From an uncultured Synechococcus sp. (GTDB taxonomy: Bacteria; Cyanobacteriota; Cyanobacteriia; PCC-6307; Cyanobiaceae): a stretch of DNA of 50,554 bases. Location: assembly GCA_913052185.1 (NCBI GenBank), contig CAJXFG010000002.1, forward strand, positions 1 to 50,554, read 5' to 3'. Below, in pieces: positions 1 to 8,802 of the stretch; position 1 is the stretch's first letter, and each line of letters begins with the position of its first letter. The notes under the pieces are model-generated. The model saw only the letters and a list, made by a program, of their open reading frames with translations, was not told where the DNA came from and did no database searches. The translations under genes and the position numbers were made by a program.

Positions 1-123
1 GAAAACCCCTGGACAAACAGTTTCAATGATGACAAAATTTACGCCTAAAGCATCAATCAAATTGTTGCCCAAACTGCGTAATGACCAACAGATGCAAACC
101 TGTCGGGACCATTTTTTTGATGT

Positions 124-146
124 CTGATCAATTTTAAATTGATCAG
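124..146. promoter_or_regulatory. Perfect hyphenated palindrome CTGATCAATTT-T-AAATTGATCAG (11-1-11)
   Basis: Read directly; arms are exact reverse complements; lies upstream of the ROK-family kinase gene. Confidence 0.6.
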
Positions 147-279
147 CCTGCAGGCGAAAGAATGGTCTGCGTAACCCAAAGCTTACTGTCATTAATACAT
201 GATTTCAAACAATACAAGCATTTGAACTATTGAAAATTCGACTTTGCATCTCTAGAGTGTGGTTTATTCGAGCAGTTAG

Positions 280-984
280 GTGGATTCCTCGCTCAATACT
301 CTGTGCGTTGACATCGGTGGAACCGGCGTCAAATTGATTGTTGTCGATGGCAAGGGTCTTCAACTTTGTGATCGACAGCGAGCCAAAACACCTCAACCTG
401 GTACACCTGAGGCCATTATCAGTGTGATTGAGGAACTCAGCGGGTTAGTTCCAGAGTTTGATCGTATTGCAGTGGGTTTTCCAGGTGTTGTTCACGAAGG
501 AATTATTGGAACTGCTGCCAATTTGGACATCAATTGGCCTGGTACAGACCTTGCAGATGAGCTGTTTCAGCGGCTCAACAAGCCTGTCCGTGTTGCCAAC
601 GATGCAGACGTACAGGGCTACGGATGTGTTCGTGGCAAAGGAGTGGAAATGGTCCTGACCCTCGGCACGGGCATGGGATCAGCCTTGTTCGTCGACGGTC
701 GCCTCGTCCCAAACCTTGAGCTGGCGCACCACCTGTTCAAAAAAGGAAAAACCTACGAGGACTATGTCGGTAGACCGGCGTTAGAGACCGTTGGAACTCA
801 AAAATGGATCAAGCGTGTGAAGCGTGTCATTGAGACCACAAAACGCGTCTGGAATTGGGATTTGATGCATCTGGGCGGAGGAAACACAAAGCTTCTTCGA
901 GATGTGCAGTTTCCAGAACAGATTCAACTTCACTCCAACACAGCCGGTGTTCTCGGGGGCTATTTCTTGTGGCAGACAGACTGA
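280..984 (+). CDS. ppgK: ROK-family polyphosphate glucokinase-like protein (GTG start)
   Basis: N-terminal DIGGTGVK phosphate-binding motif, LTLGTGMGSALFVDG, C-terminal LGGGNTK; resembles polyphosphate glucokinases. Confidence 0.8.
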   Translation: MDSSLNTLCVDIGGTGVKLIVVDGKGLQLCDRQRAKTPQPGTPEAIISVIEELSGLVPEFDRIAVGFPGVVHEGIIGTAANLDINWPGTDLADELFQRLNKPVRVANDADVQGYGCVRGKGVEMVLTLGTGMGSALFVDGRLVPNLELAHHLFKKGKTYEDYVGRPALETVGTQKWIKRVKRVIETTKRVWNWDLMHLGGGNTKLLRDVQFPEQIQLHSNTAGVLGGYFLWQTD

Positions 985-1071
985 AAACGCTGATTTCTGG
1001 CCTATTTCCACGTATTCGAGCAGTGGTAGCCATTGAAACCACAACACTCCGTTACATCGCGCAAACTTTCA

Positions 1072-1176
1072 ATGCGTCTTGAATCGTCGATGGAAATTCT
1101 CACAGCCATAGCGGTTCTGCCTTTTCTCGCTGCTCTTGTGGTTGGCGCTCGTGAGGCGGAGCAGGACCAGCCCTGA
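1072..1176 (+). CDS. Possible single-TM microprotein (MRLESSMEILTAIAVLPFLAALVVGAREAEQDQP)
   Basis: Short ORF absent from the supplied track; hydrophobic core plus charged C-terminus; alternative ATG at 1090. Confidence 0.3.
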   Translation: MRLESSMEILTAIAVLPFLAALVVGAREAEQDQP

Positions 1177-1230
1177 AGCGTGGCGGCAGGAGCCAACCCA
1201 TAGCTAAGCCGGAATGAAACGGTTTCAGCT

Positions 1231-1593
1231 ATGCGCTGGTTTCTGCTCTTCTCCGGGCTGATGCTGTCTTGTCTGACGAGTGTGAGTGCCGAGCAACGCG
1301 CACCTGAGCTGCAGGCAGGTCAGTCAATTCTTGTGGTGGACCAGAGCCTGACATCCAAAGGCTGGAATCCTGCTCCTGCTGAACAAGTCCGAGACTTTGA
1401 ACAGCAGCTGGCCGGAAATCAGCTGTCATCACTGGCATCCTGTTCCGGCACAGGTGTTGGCTACTGCCGTTACGACTATCAACGCCATGGCAAACGCCTC
1501 GTTGTTGTCACCGTTCCTGCACGTCAACCCAATCAAGCCGGACGTGTTGCCCGTTGGTGGGTTGAATCCTTGACTTTCAACCAAGCACGTTGA
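1231..1593 (+). CDS. Hypothetical secreted protein
   Basis: Signal-peptide-like N-terminus MRWFLLFSGLMLSCLTSVSA; 120 aa. Confidence 0.65.
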   Translation: MRWFLLFSGLMLSCLTSVSAEQRAPELQAGQSILVVDQSLTSKGWNPAPAEQVRDFEQQLAGNQLSSLASCSGTGVGYCRYDYQRHGKRLVVVTVPARQPNQAGRVARWWVESLTFNQAR

Positions 1594-1825
1594 TCAGTCG
1601 CAGGGTTCCCCAGAGATCGAAGACACAAAAAATAAGCCCGATCACAATCAAGTCCCAGGCACGGTGTTTCAAAGCCCAGGGAGCAAGAAAAACTTCCGCC
1701 ACGCCATGGAGTGCAGTGCCTAGTGCAATGTGCTCCAGCACCAGCAACCCGTGGGCCAAAAGGAACAGGCCGCTCGCCACAAAGCGCATTAGCACCGACC
1801 AAGAGACCGACACTCTGTCCATCAA
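1577..1825 (-). CDS. Small hypothetical membrane protein
   Basis: Hydrophobic 82 aa; gap-free similarity to the 24349..24612 product (KxxAWD motif). Confidence 0.65.
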   Translation of the reverse strand: MMDRVSVSWSVLMRFVASGLFLLAHGLLVLEHIALGTALHGVAEVFLAPWALKHRAWDLIVIGLIFCVFDLWGTLRLINVLG

Positions 1826-2048
1826 ACCGAAGGTCAGCCTATCGGGTTTGCTTGCCAGCTCCCCAGCTGGTCGTCGAGCCTTGTTAAGGCCAATGTCAAA
1901 TCTTCATCCCAGAAACAAGCCCCAACAATGGGGTGCGAACCCTGCCAATCCCCTTTCAAAATGCGCCTGGACTGGTCTCCTGTATCAGACGTGACGCCAG
2001 CACCCCACCAAAGGAGAAGGCAATTCGTCAACGAGCACTGTTGCTGAC

Positions 2049-2072
2049 TCTCAATAGTGCGTACTATTGAGA
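2049..2072. promoter_or_regulatory. Inverted repeat TCTCAATAGT-GCGT-ACTATTGAGA, putative operator upstream of the Fur-family gene
   Basis: 10-bp arms are exact reverse complements; ends 19 bp before the regulator ATG. Confidence 0.65.
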
Positions 2073-2091
2073 AACGCTGCATAACGTCTCC

Positions 2092-2544
2092 ATGTCGCCT
2101 GCAAGCTCTTCTGCTGAAGCGACCGGAACTCTGAAGAAGGGGCTTCACCAGGATGGGCGTCGGATGACGCCGCAGAGGCGTTTGGTCCTGGACCTGTTTG
2201 AGCAGATCGGCAGTGGCAGTCATCTGAGTGCTGAGGAAGTCCACCGCCAGCTGGTGGATCAGCAGTCCAAGGTTTCGCTCGCAACCATCTACAGGACCCT
2301 GCGCTTGCTCGTGGAGATGGATTTTCTTCAGGAGCTCGAACTACGGGATGGCGGCAGTCGATTCGAGCTGGCGGATGCAGAACACATTCATCACCACCAT
2401 CTGGTCTGTGTGCGTTGTGGGCGCACCGAAGAGTTTGAGAACGAGGCGGTTTTGCAGGCAGGCCGGGATGCCGTCAAAGAGCTCGATTTCGAGCTGATCG
2501 ATTCCAGCCTCAATGTTCGTGGCGTCTGCCCAAAATGCCGATGA
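2092..2544 (+). CDS. Fur-family metalloregulator (Fur/Zur/PerR type)
   Basis: N-terminal winged helix (MTPQRRLVLDLFEQ...SLATIYRTLRLL), AEHIHHHHLVCVRCG and C-terminal CPKCR metal-binding motifs. Confidence 0.9.
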   Translation: MSPASSSAEATGTLKKGLHQDGRRMTPQRRLVLDLFEQIGSGSHLSAEEVHRQLVDQQSKVSLATIYRTLRLLVEMDFLQELELRDGGSRFELADAEHIHHHHLVCVRCGRTEEFENEAVLQAGRDAVKELDFELIDSSLNVRGVCPKCR

Positions 2545-2553
2545 CTGCCTGAT

Positions 2554-3030
2554 CTAGTGGTGAGCCGGCGGGTGTTCGGCGCAGGCCATCCAGTGATCAC
2601 CCATCTGATGCACCCCCTCGCATCCGATGAGCTTGGCCTGTGCTTCCGCATCAGCTCTGGAGGGATAGGCCATGAAGCGAGGATCGTCCGCAGGTTTTGG
2701 CTCAGCGTGACTGCCGTGATGAGCGTTGTGATCGTGACTGCTGCGACCACCCAACTGAACCAAGCCCATACTCATCGGCCCAACAGTCCAAACACCCATG
2801 GTGTTGGCTCCGACCGCCAGAAGCCCCATGCCCACAATCGACAGATTGATCACGCCCATCGCCACGACTCCGATGGACACCACACCCATCGGAACGATGC
2901 CGATACAGATCACACCCATGGGAACGATCCCGATGGAAACCGTGCCGAGTGGTGCGATGCCGACTGCCAATCGCTTGGGCTTACTGCCGCAGTGGGCTGG
3001 CCCCTGATCAGGTGAGGAAGATTTACTCAT
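2554..3030 (-). CDS. Decapeptide-repeat protein with His-rich, DUF3721-like C-terminus
   Basis: About seven 10-aa repeats (VGIAPLGTVS/IGIVPMGVIC/IGIVPMGVVS...); C-term RADAEAQAKLIGCEGVHQMGDHWMACAEH resembles DUF3721. Confidence 0.75.
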   Translation of the reverse strand: MSKSSSPDQGPAHCGSKPKRLAVGIAPLGTVSIGIVPMGVICIGIVPMGVVSIGVVAMGVINLSIVGMGLLAVGANTMGVWTVGPMSMGLVQLGGRSSHDHNAHHGSHAEPKPADDPRFMAYPSRADAEAQAKLIGCEGVHQMGDHWMACAEHPPAHH

Positions 3031-3085
3031 CTCTGCATCGTGACGGTTGCTGCGCCATTCCTCGAGCCTCGGCAGGCTGAGAGTA

Positions 3086-3346
3086 ATGAATCAATTCACT
3101 CCAAACCACATTCACGAGCTTGTGCTGATCCGGGCAAAGCACGTTGAAGAGGGCTGTAGGGCGGTTCTGGAAGTCCGCAGTCAGAAAACCGTACTGCTTG
3201 ATCTCAGTGGAATGGACAACCCCCAGGCACAGCGAACGACTGATTTCGTCTGCGGGGGCATCGAAGCGCTCGATGGAGGCCAACATCGTCTCGATGAGCA
3301 CGTGTTTCTGTTCACCCCATCAGGAATTCAGGTGACCCTCAACTGA
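3086..3346 (+). CDS. Short SepF-like (DUF552) protein
   Basis: VLEVRSQKTVLLDLSGMDNPQAQRTTDFVCGGIEALDGGQHRLDEHVFLFTPSGIQV matches the SepF core; ATG at 3086 preferred over 3047. Confidence 0.75.
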   Translation: MNQFTPNHIHELVLIRAKHVEEGCRAVLEVRSQKTVLLDLSGMDNPQAQRTTDFVCGGIEALDGGQHRLDEHVFLFTPSGIQVTLN

Positions 3347-4292
3347 GGGAGCCTCCACAACTGGAACCATTGCCAGCTGTGCAGCCGAAGCAATGATCAG
3401 CAACTGCAATCGGTTGATTTATGAGTCCATCCGTAGCGCTGAGTAGATCAGCGAGCTCACGAGGCCCGGCCTTGGAGGAGAGATTCAGCTGCTGGTTGAA
3501 GTCGCAGTCATAGAGAGCCCCTGTCCAACTGACGCTGATCAGGCTGCGACACATCACCCCACTGAGGTTTTCCGGTCGATGCGCTTGACGCAGAACCTGT
3601 TGGTAAGGCACCAGCTCACCCCGATGTTGCAGATCTCTCGCAAAGCGCTGGATCGGCATGTTGGTGATCGTGAGCAGATGGGAGAAGGCAATGCCATGGC
3701 TTGCGGCCAAGGCCTTCCGGTATTGAGCCTCCAGGGGTTCCTGCGCAGGTGGGAGTGAAGCTCCCGATGGATTGAACACCAGATCAAGCCGCAGGGGCGA
3801 TCCGGGTTGGGCATATCCCAGCTGGTTCAACTGCTTCAGGCCTGCAATGCTTCGCTCATAGACGCCTTGACCTCGCTGGAGATCCACCCTCTCCTGCTCG
3901 TAACAAGGCAGAGAAGCAACCACCCGTACTCCCATGTCAGCCAGGAACTCGGCCAGGTCCTCATGACCGGGTTCACTGAGAATGGTGAGGTTGCAGCGAT
4001 CAATCACCTCAACGCCGAGGTCTCTTGCTGCCGAAACGAGCTCACGAAACTGAGGATGAAGTTCCGGCGCGCCCCCGGTGAGATCGAGACAATGCAGATC
4101 AAGACGGGCCAGCACCTCAGGAATCAGGTCGATCAGCTCCTTGGCCATCATTTCCTTTCTCCAGGGGCCCGCATTCACATGACAGTGACTGCAGGTCTGG
4201 TTGCAGCGGTAGCCGAGGTTGACCTGCAGCGTGCTCAACCGATCACGTTGTACCGGTGGAAACCCAACTGTGTCTGAAAGCGTTGATGTCAA
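3339..4292 (-). CDS. arsS: Arsenosugar biosynthesis-type radical SAM protein ArsS
   Basis: Radical SAM motif CNQTCSHCH; DLTGGAPEL; C-terminal CDFNQQL and CFGCTAGNGSSCGG. Confidence 0.85.
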   Translation of the reverse strand: MTSTLSDTVGFPPVQRDRLSTLQVNLGYRCNQTCSHCHVNAGPWRKEMMAKELIDLIPEVLARLDLHCLDLTGGAPELHPQFRELVSAARDLGVEVIDRCNLTILSEPGHEDLAEFLADMGVRVVASLPCYEQERVDLQRGQGVYERSIAGLKQLNQLGYAQPGSPLRLDLVFNPSGASLPPAQEPLEAQYRKALAASHGIAFSHLLTITNMPIQRFARDLQHRGELVPYQQVLRQAHRPENLSGVMCRSLISVSWTGALYDCDFNQQLNLSSKAGPRELADLLSATDGLINQPIAVADHCFGCTAGNGSSCGGSLS

Positions 4293-4350
4293 CGTCGGAA
4301 ATCGATCTGGAACTGTGACCTGAACAAATTCTGGCGAACCATGACCGTCG

Positions 4351-5151
4351 TTATGGATTCAAGCTGGTTGGGTCAACGGCTGCCAAAGGCGGGCTGCCCA
4401 GCTTCTCAACCAGTGCGACGGTGAGGTCATCTCCCTGGGTCTGCAGATAGGCATAGCCACCTCCATCAGAGCGCAGGATCGCTGCATAGGCGTAGATCAC
4501 CCCGCGATCATCCTGCTGACGGATGCGGCCGATGCAGTTCTGATCCTGCGTGAACTGTCCCTGATAAGCCGCCACCTCCCCAGCACCGTCGTATGAAGAA
4601 ACCGCGAGACCAACCATGCTCCAGCCGGTCCAGCTCTCCTTCTGAATCACCGCATTCGGCCTCCAGCTCGAAGCGGTCATGGTGTGCCCCGTCTGCACGC
4701 TCAGCAGTGTTCCATCCATGTCCTCCGGTTCACAGCGACGCTCCGGCTGCGGAATCCATCGTTCGGTCACAACATCCCCTGCTCGATCACTGAGGCCGAA
4801 CCGTGGTTTGCCCTGAGCAGTCAGCAAGACCTTGCTGGTACTGCCAGCTGCATCCCGGGTCACCGTGAGACCGCAGCCAGCATCCAGTTCCCAGCGGCCT
4901 GCATAGTCCGTCTCGCTGTAAATCCTTCCAACACGCAGGAACCGCTTTCCAAGGACCGAACCATTCGGCAACCATGTTTCCAGCTGCAGGCGTCCAAGAG
5001 GTTGTTCAGCACGGTGCCCCTCGCCCACGATCAGATAGTCACCTGGAGCAGGTGCTGCGCAGGAGCTGCTTCCCTGCAGACTCTGGGCATGAACGAGGGT
5101 TGTTGGCAGCAACGAAGCCAGCAGCGTCGACCAAGAGAGCAGGAAACGCAT
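4351..5151 (-). CDS. Hypothetical secreted protein
   Basis: Signal peptide-like MRFLLSWSTLLASLLPTTLVHAQ at internal Met; longer ORF start (5301) unlikely because it would overlap the divergent gene. Confidence 0.65.
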   Translation of the reverse strand: MRFLLSWSTLLASLLPTTLVHAQSLQGSSSCAAPAPGDYLIVGEGHRAEQPLGRLQLETWLPNGSVLGKRFLRVGRIYSETDYAGRWELDAGCGLTVTRDAAGSTSKVLLTAQGKPRFGLSDRAGDVVTERWIPQPERRCEPEDMDGTLLSVQTGHTMTASSWRPNAVIQKESWTGWSMVGLAVSSYDGAGEVAAYQGQFTQDQNCIGRIRQQDDRGVIYAYAAILRSDGGGYAYLQTQGDDLTVALVEKLGSPPLAAVDPTSLNP

Positions 5152-5230
5152 CGCAGCAGAACTGTTGATCTCAAGTCTGCAGAAATCGACGACCCAGGGC
5201 ATCATCCAATCCAATGGGACAGTTGCAGCC

Positions 5231-6142
5231 TTGAACATCCGGCTGAAGGCGCTGATTGCTGGTCTTGTGGCTGCTTTAAGCGGGCTCGCCGGGTGGATCA
5301 TCCATCAGGAGCTCATCACACCTGATCAACAGGTCGCTGGCGAGGTGGCGGATCCTCTCCGTCAGGGACCAAGCACGCCACCGGCTCCCGGGGAGATCGC
5401 CCGCTTTCTGCCTGATCAGTCCCTTCTGATCAAACGCGCTGACGGCACTCAGATCAACCTGGAGTACAACAGCGTGATCCTCGATCCAGCCTGGATCGAC
5501 ATCGAATACTTCGGAGGCTGGAACAGGGAGTCTGAAGCCAATCATGATCAGCAGGCTCTTCTGTTCTTCACCGGGCCCACATTCGAAAAGGAGCTTGGAC
5601 GCGGTGAGCTTGATATGGCCCTGCACGGGGACCTGTTGATGAGCAACGGTCGATGGACTGCCGGTAACCGTGCAGCGGCTCGCGGTCGCGCCTTCATCGC
5701 CGTGAATCACAAAGGTGATCTCGAGTTCGGTTACGGCGATCTGAAACCTGAACAGCTAAAGCGCTATCGCCTGTTCATTGGTGGCTTGCACGCCTTCACC
5801 AATCACCAGCAATCGGCTCCGGAGGGTTACACGGGTGTCTATGGCGAGATGAGGCTGGCTGATGTCCGCATCATTTACGGGTTTCGCCCTGATGGTGATC
5901 TGGAGGTGATTGAAACCGCGGATGGGGTGCACTTCGACGATCTGCGCACATTCGTCGATCAGCGACAGTTCGAGGCCGCCTACCTGCCCGACCACGCGTC
6001 CAAATCACGATTGATTGTGCCGGGGAAGCGACTCTGGACTGTTCAGCAGGCTGAATGGGTCAGCGGCGGCAAACCATCCATCACCCAGTTGCCGTTCATG
6101 TTGCGGGTTGTGCCACGGAGCGAGCTTTCGACAGACCAGTGA
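5231..6142 (+). CDS. Hypothetical membrane-anchored protein
   Basis: TTG start giving LNIRLKALIAGLVAALSGLAGWII TM segment; ORF open from 5165. Confidence 0.65.
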   Translation: MNIRLKALIAGLVAALSGLAGWIIHQELITPDQQVAGEVADPLRQGPSTPPAPGEIARFLPDQSLLIKRADGTQINLEYNSVILDPAWIDIEYFGGWNRESEANHDQQALLFFTGPTFEKELGRGELDMALHGDLLMSNGRWTAGNRAAARGRAFIAVNHKGDLEFGYGDLKPEQLKRYRLFIGGLHAFTNHQQSAPEGYTGVYGEMRLADVRIIYGFRPDGDLEVIETADGVHFDDLRTFVDQRQFEAAYLPDHASKSRLIVPGKRLWTVQQAEWVSGGKPSITQLPFMLRVVPRSELSTDQ

Positions 6143-7367
6143 ACCAATCCACATAGGCGTCGGGACCTCCTGGAATACAGACATCAAATTGAAGTGGGTC
6201 TTCAGGGTCGCTGATCCCAACGAGAGAGCCATCCATGAGCGAAGGCCGGTCCACCTCACCAGCACTGCTGTCGACCAGAACAACACGGTTCGGAAGCCCA
6301 TAGCTCCTGCCGAGCTCCTGAAGCAGAGTGAGGAAGCCTCGATCACTGCCTCCTCTCAACCAGCCGTCTCCCGAGGGATTGATCGTTGAAGTGACAGTGT
6401 CACCAACGCCCACGAGATGTGGCATCTGATCACGAGGGATCCGTTGCTTGCAGAGAGCCAGCAGGGCGTCGTGGTCATGGGGTGCGGTTCTGACGTTGAA
6501 CTCGTCGCCGAGTGGTGCCGTGCCTGTGCGTGCAGCAATGTGGCGATTGATCAACACCAGCAATCCCGCTTCCTTGATGGCTCCTCGCAACATGAACTGA
6601 ATATCGGTGCTGCCCACATCGCCGGCCACTGATGGTTTGAGCAGCTCACAGCCACGGGAATCACGTCCGAGATTCGGCGCAACATGCAGGAAGAAGGAGT
6701 CGTGAAGGCCTTCGCTCGCCGCCATCGCCATCAGCTGCTGCATCAGCTCCTCGAGCATGGATTGCAAGTGGCGCTGACGCGCGACATCGTCAGGGATACG
6801 GGCGAACAGACTGTTGAGATTGATCGTTGGTGAAACCTGCGTATCCAGAACGGCACGTTCGACCTCGACGGCAAGCTCCCGCTCCCCAAGTTCCGGCATC
6901 GAGGTCTGCAACATGGACGTCATCAGACCTTTCATCCGTCCTGGAACCGAAGCCAGAAAGTTGATTTCAGCCTCACTGACTCCCGGATGCGTGAGCTGTC
7001 CGAACGCATCCTGGTATTGCACTCCACCGGCTGCGAGGCCGGGCAGATAAAGCCCCTGCCTTCGTGCCAGGGTGCTGTCACCGAGGGCTTTTTCAACCAG
7101 ACGGTTGACGCCACGATGGCCCTCGTGCTCACCGTTCGTCAGAACGCAGAAACAGCCACGCAATCCCGCTGCCGCATGCACATAACCGGCAGGGAGACGA
7201 CGTGTGAGGGGATCCTTCACCAGAGGCATGCAGACCCCATCGAGATCCTGCACGATCAGCAGGTCAGAGCTGACAACGAGTTCCTGATGCAGTGAAGCGA
7301 GATCCATCCGAACCATGGCTGTCGCGGTCTTGAAGCACACCCTCCCATGCAGCGACAGAATCGCCAA
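6096..7367 (-). CDS. stpA: Glucosylglycerol-3-phosphatase
   Basis: VQDLDGVCMPLVKDPLTRRL...CVLTNGEHEGHRGVNR and C-terminal GGPDAYVDWF typical of the StpA/GgpP family. Confidence 0.85.
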   Translation of the reverse strand: MAILSLHGRVCFKTATAMVRMDLASLHQELVVSSDLLIVQDLDGVCMPLVKDPLTRRLPAGYVHAAAGLRGCFCVLTNGEHEGHRGVNRLVEKALGDSTLARRQGLYLPGLAAGGVQYQDAFGQLTHPGVSEAEINFLASVPGRMKGLMTSMLQTSMPELGERELAVEVERAVLDTQVSPTINLNSLFARIPDDVARQRHLQSMLEELMQQLMAMAASEGLHDSFFLHVAPNLGRDSRGCELLKPSVAGDVGSTDIQFMLRGAIKEAGLLVLINRHIAARTGTAPLGDEFNVRTAPHDHDALLALCKQRIPRDQMPHLVGVGDTVTSTINPSGDGWLRGGSDRGFLTLLQELGRSYGLPNRVVLVDSSAGEVDRPSLMDGSLVGISDPEDPLQFDVCIPGGPDAYVDWFTGLSKARSVAQPAT

Positions 7368-7395
7368 TCACCGGGGAGCAAACGACGATCAGCAA

Positions 7396-7977
7396 TCAGG
7401 CATGGCCCATCGCCCGTTGGTAAGCAGGGCGCAGTCTGGTGCGTTCGATCACAGCCTGAATGACCGGATAAGGACTTAGATCGATCTCAGGAAAAAAGAT
7501 CGGCAGATAGCCGAGATGTGCCTCAACGGCGCAATCAGCGACGCCCCATTGATCACCGACGAGCGGCCGGTCAGGATCCAGTTGACCATTGAGAACCTCC
7601 ATGAGTCGTGGAAATTCATGCTCGCGACTGGAGGGAACAAACAGCGCGATGGAGAGTGTTGCGTTGGCGAACAGCAGCCACTGGCTGGTGAGGGCACGTT
7701 GTGCCGGCGTGTTGATGTCATTGCTGTAACGCTCAGCGAGATGAAGAAGGATGGCGCCGCTTTCGAACAGCACGAGCGGAGATCCATCTTCAAGCAAGAC
7801 ATTGTCGTCAATCAATGCAGGAAGCTTTCCGAATGGATTAATGCACAGAAATTCGGCGTTGCGATGCTGCTTTGACTCAAGGTTCAGCTCAACGAGCTCG
7901 TAGTCAATCGATTTCTCCTCCATGTACCAGCGAGGCATGCTGGCTCTGGTTCTTGAACCACCGAAGAGCTTGAGCAT
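7396..7977 (-). CDS. Glutathione S-transferase family protein
   Basis: Thioredoxin-fold N-term (RWYMEEKSIDYELVELNLESKQHRNAEFLCINPFGKLPALID), LFESGAILLHLAERY. Confidence 0.88.
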   Translation of the reverse strand: MLKLFGGSRTRASMPRWYMEEKSIDYELVELNLESKQHRNAEFLCINPFGKLPALIDDNVLLEDGSPLVLFESGAILLHLAERYSNDINTPAQRALTSQWLLFANATLSIALFVPSSREHEFPRLMEVLNGQLDPDRPLVGDQWGVADCAVEAHLGYLPIFFPEIDLSPYPVIQAVIERTRLRPAYQRAMGHA

Positions 7978-8158
7978 CAGCGAATCTCTTCATGCAGATC
8001 AATGCTGCCTAGAGACAGACCAGGATTCAAAGCTGGGCAAGGAATCGATATCAATCCTGCAGCGAGGCTCACCGACCTCCATGAATGCCTCAGCATTCGG
8101 TCAGACAAACCAGCGAGCTAACATCAACCATGAAGCACGCACTGATGACATCGCTGAA

Positions 8159-8461
8159 ATGACCCTGGCCATGAGTTCTTCAGAAATATTTGGATTCGCA
8201 GCGGCAACACTCTCAACGATCGCATTCCTACCACAGGTGATCAAAACCTGGAGATCACAATCAGCGAAAGACGTGTCCTACGCCTTGTTGTTGACATTCA
8301 GTACAGGATGCTTGTGCTGGGTGATTTATGGCTACCAGGTGAATGCCAAGCCGGTCATGATCGCGAACTCATTCACGCTGGCACTCAATCTCACAATTCT
8401 GGCGATGAAGTTTGTTTTTGAACGCAATATCAATGTTTCGCCCGAACAAATTCAGCAATGA
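8159..8461 (+). CDS. SemiSWEET-type PQ-loop transporter
   Basis: IFGFAAATLSTIAFLPQVIKTWRSQSAKDVSYALL; three TM segments; start trimmed to MTLAMSSSE. Confidence 0.85.
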   Translation: MTLAMSSSEIFGFAAATLSTIAFLPQVIKTWRSQSAKDVSYALLLTFSTGCLCWVIYGYQVNAKPVMIANSFTLALNLTILAMKFVFERNINVSPEQIQQ

Positions 8462-8802
8462 CTTTTTAAAATTTGCGGCAAATCCTGCAATTCATCAATT
8501 TGAATTGATTCGCGCTTTTGATCATCCAGCAGAATCACTTCAAAACCATCCCAGTTCTTGATCAGGTCAATTTCAACAAACTCCTGATTAAGCGTCATCC
8601 TGATATTCACTCCCCAGTCAGAAGAATCAACCAATAAACCTTCTGGCTTTCCTACATCCATGCCACCTAGCAAGGTGCGAATTTCGTTTTCCATTTCAAC
8701 GCTGTTCATCTGTTTTACTTCACTGCAAAATTTGTGTCCATAATTCATTTTAACCCACTCACTCCAGAATTCGTCAATTGCGACAAGGATCAATCGATAC
8801 AA
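8452..8802 (-). CDS. Hypothetical protein
   Basis: Acidic 116-aa ORF, AT-richer; convergent with the SemiSWEET gene (10-nt overlap); start uncertain. Confidence 0.5.
   Translation of the reverse strand: MYRLILVAIDEFWSEWVKMNYGHKFCSEVKQMNSVEMENEIRTLLGGMDVGKPEGLLVDSSDWGVNIRMTLNQEFVEIDLIKNWDGFEVILLDDQKRESIQIDELQDLPQILKSHC

Noticed and set aside
2557-3015. Plus-strand ORF rich in His (HTHRPNSPNTHG...), looking like a metal-binding protein
   Set aside because: It is the antisense reading of the decapeptide-repeat gene; the His richness comes from reverse-complemented repeat codons.
4684-5325. 213-aa plus-strand ORF
   Set aside because: Antisense to the better-supported secreted protein (4351..5151).
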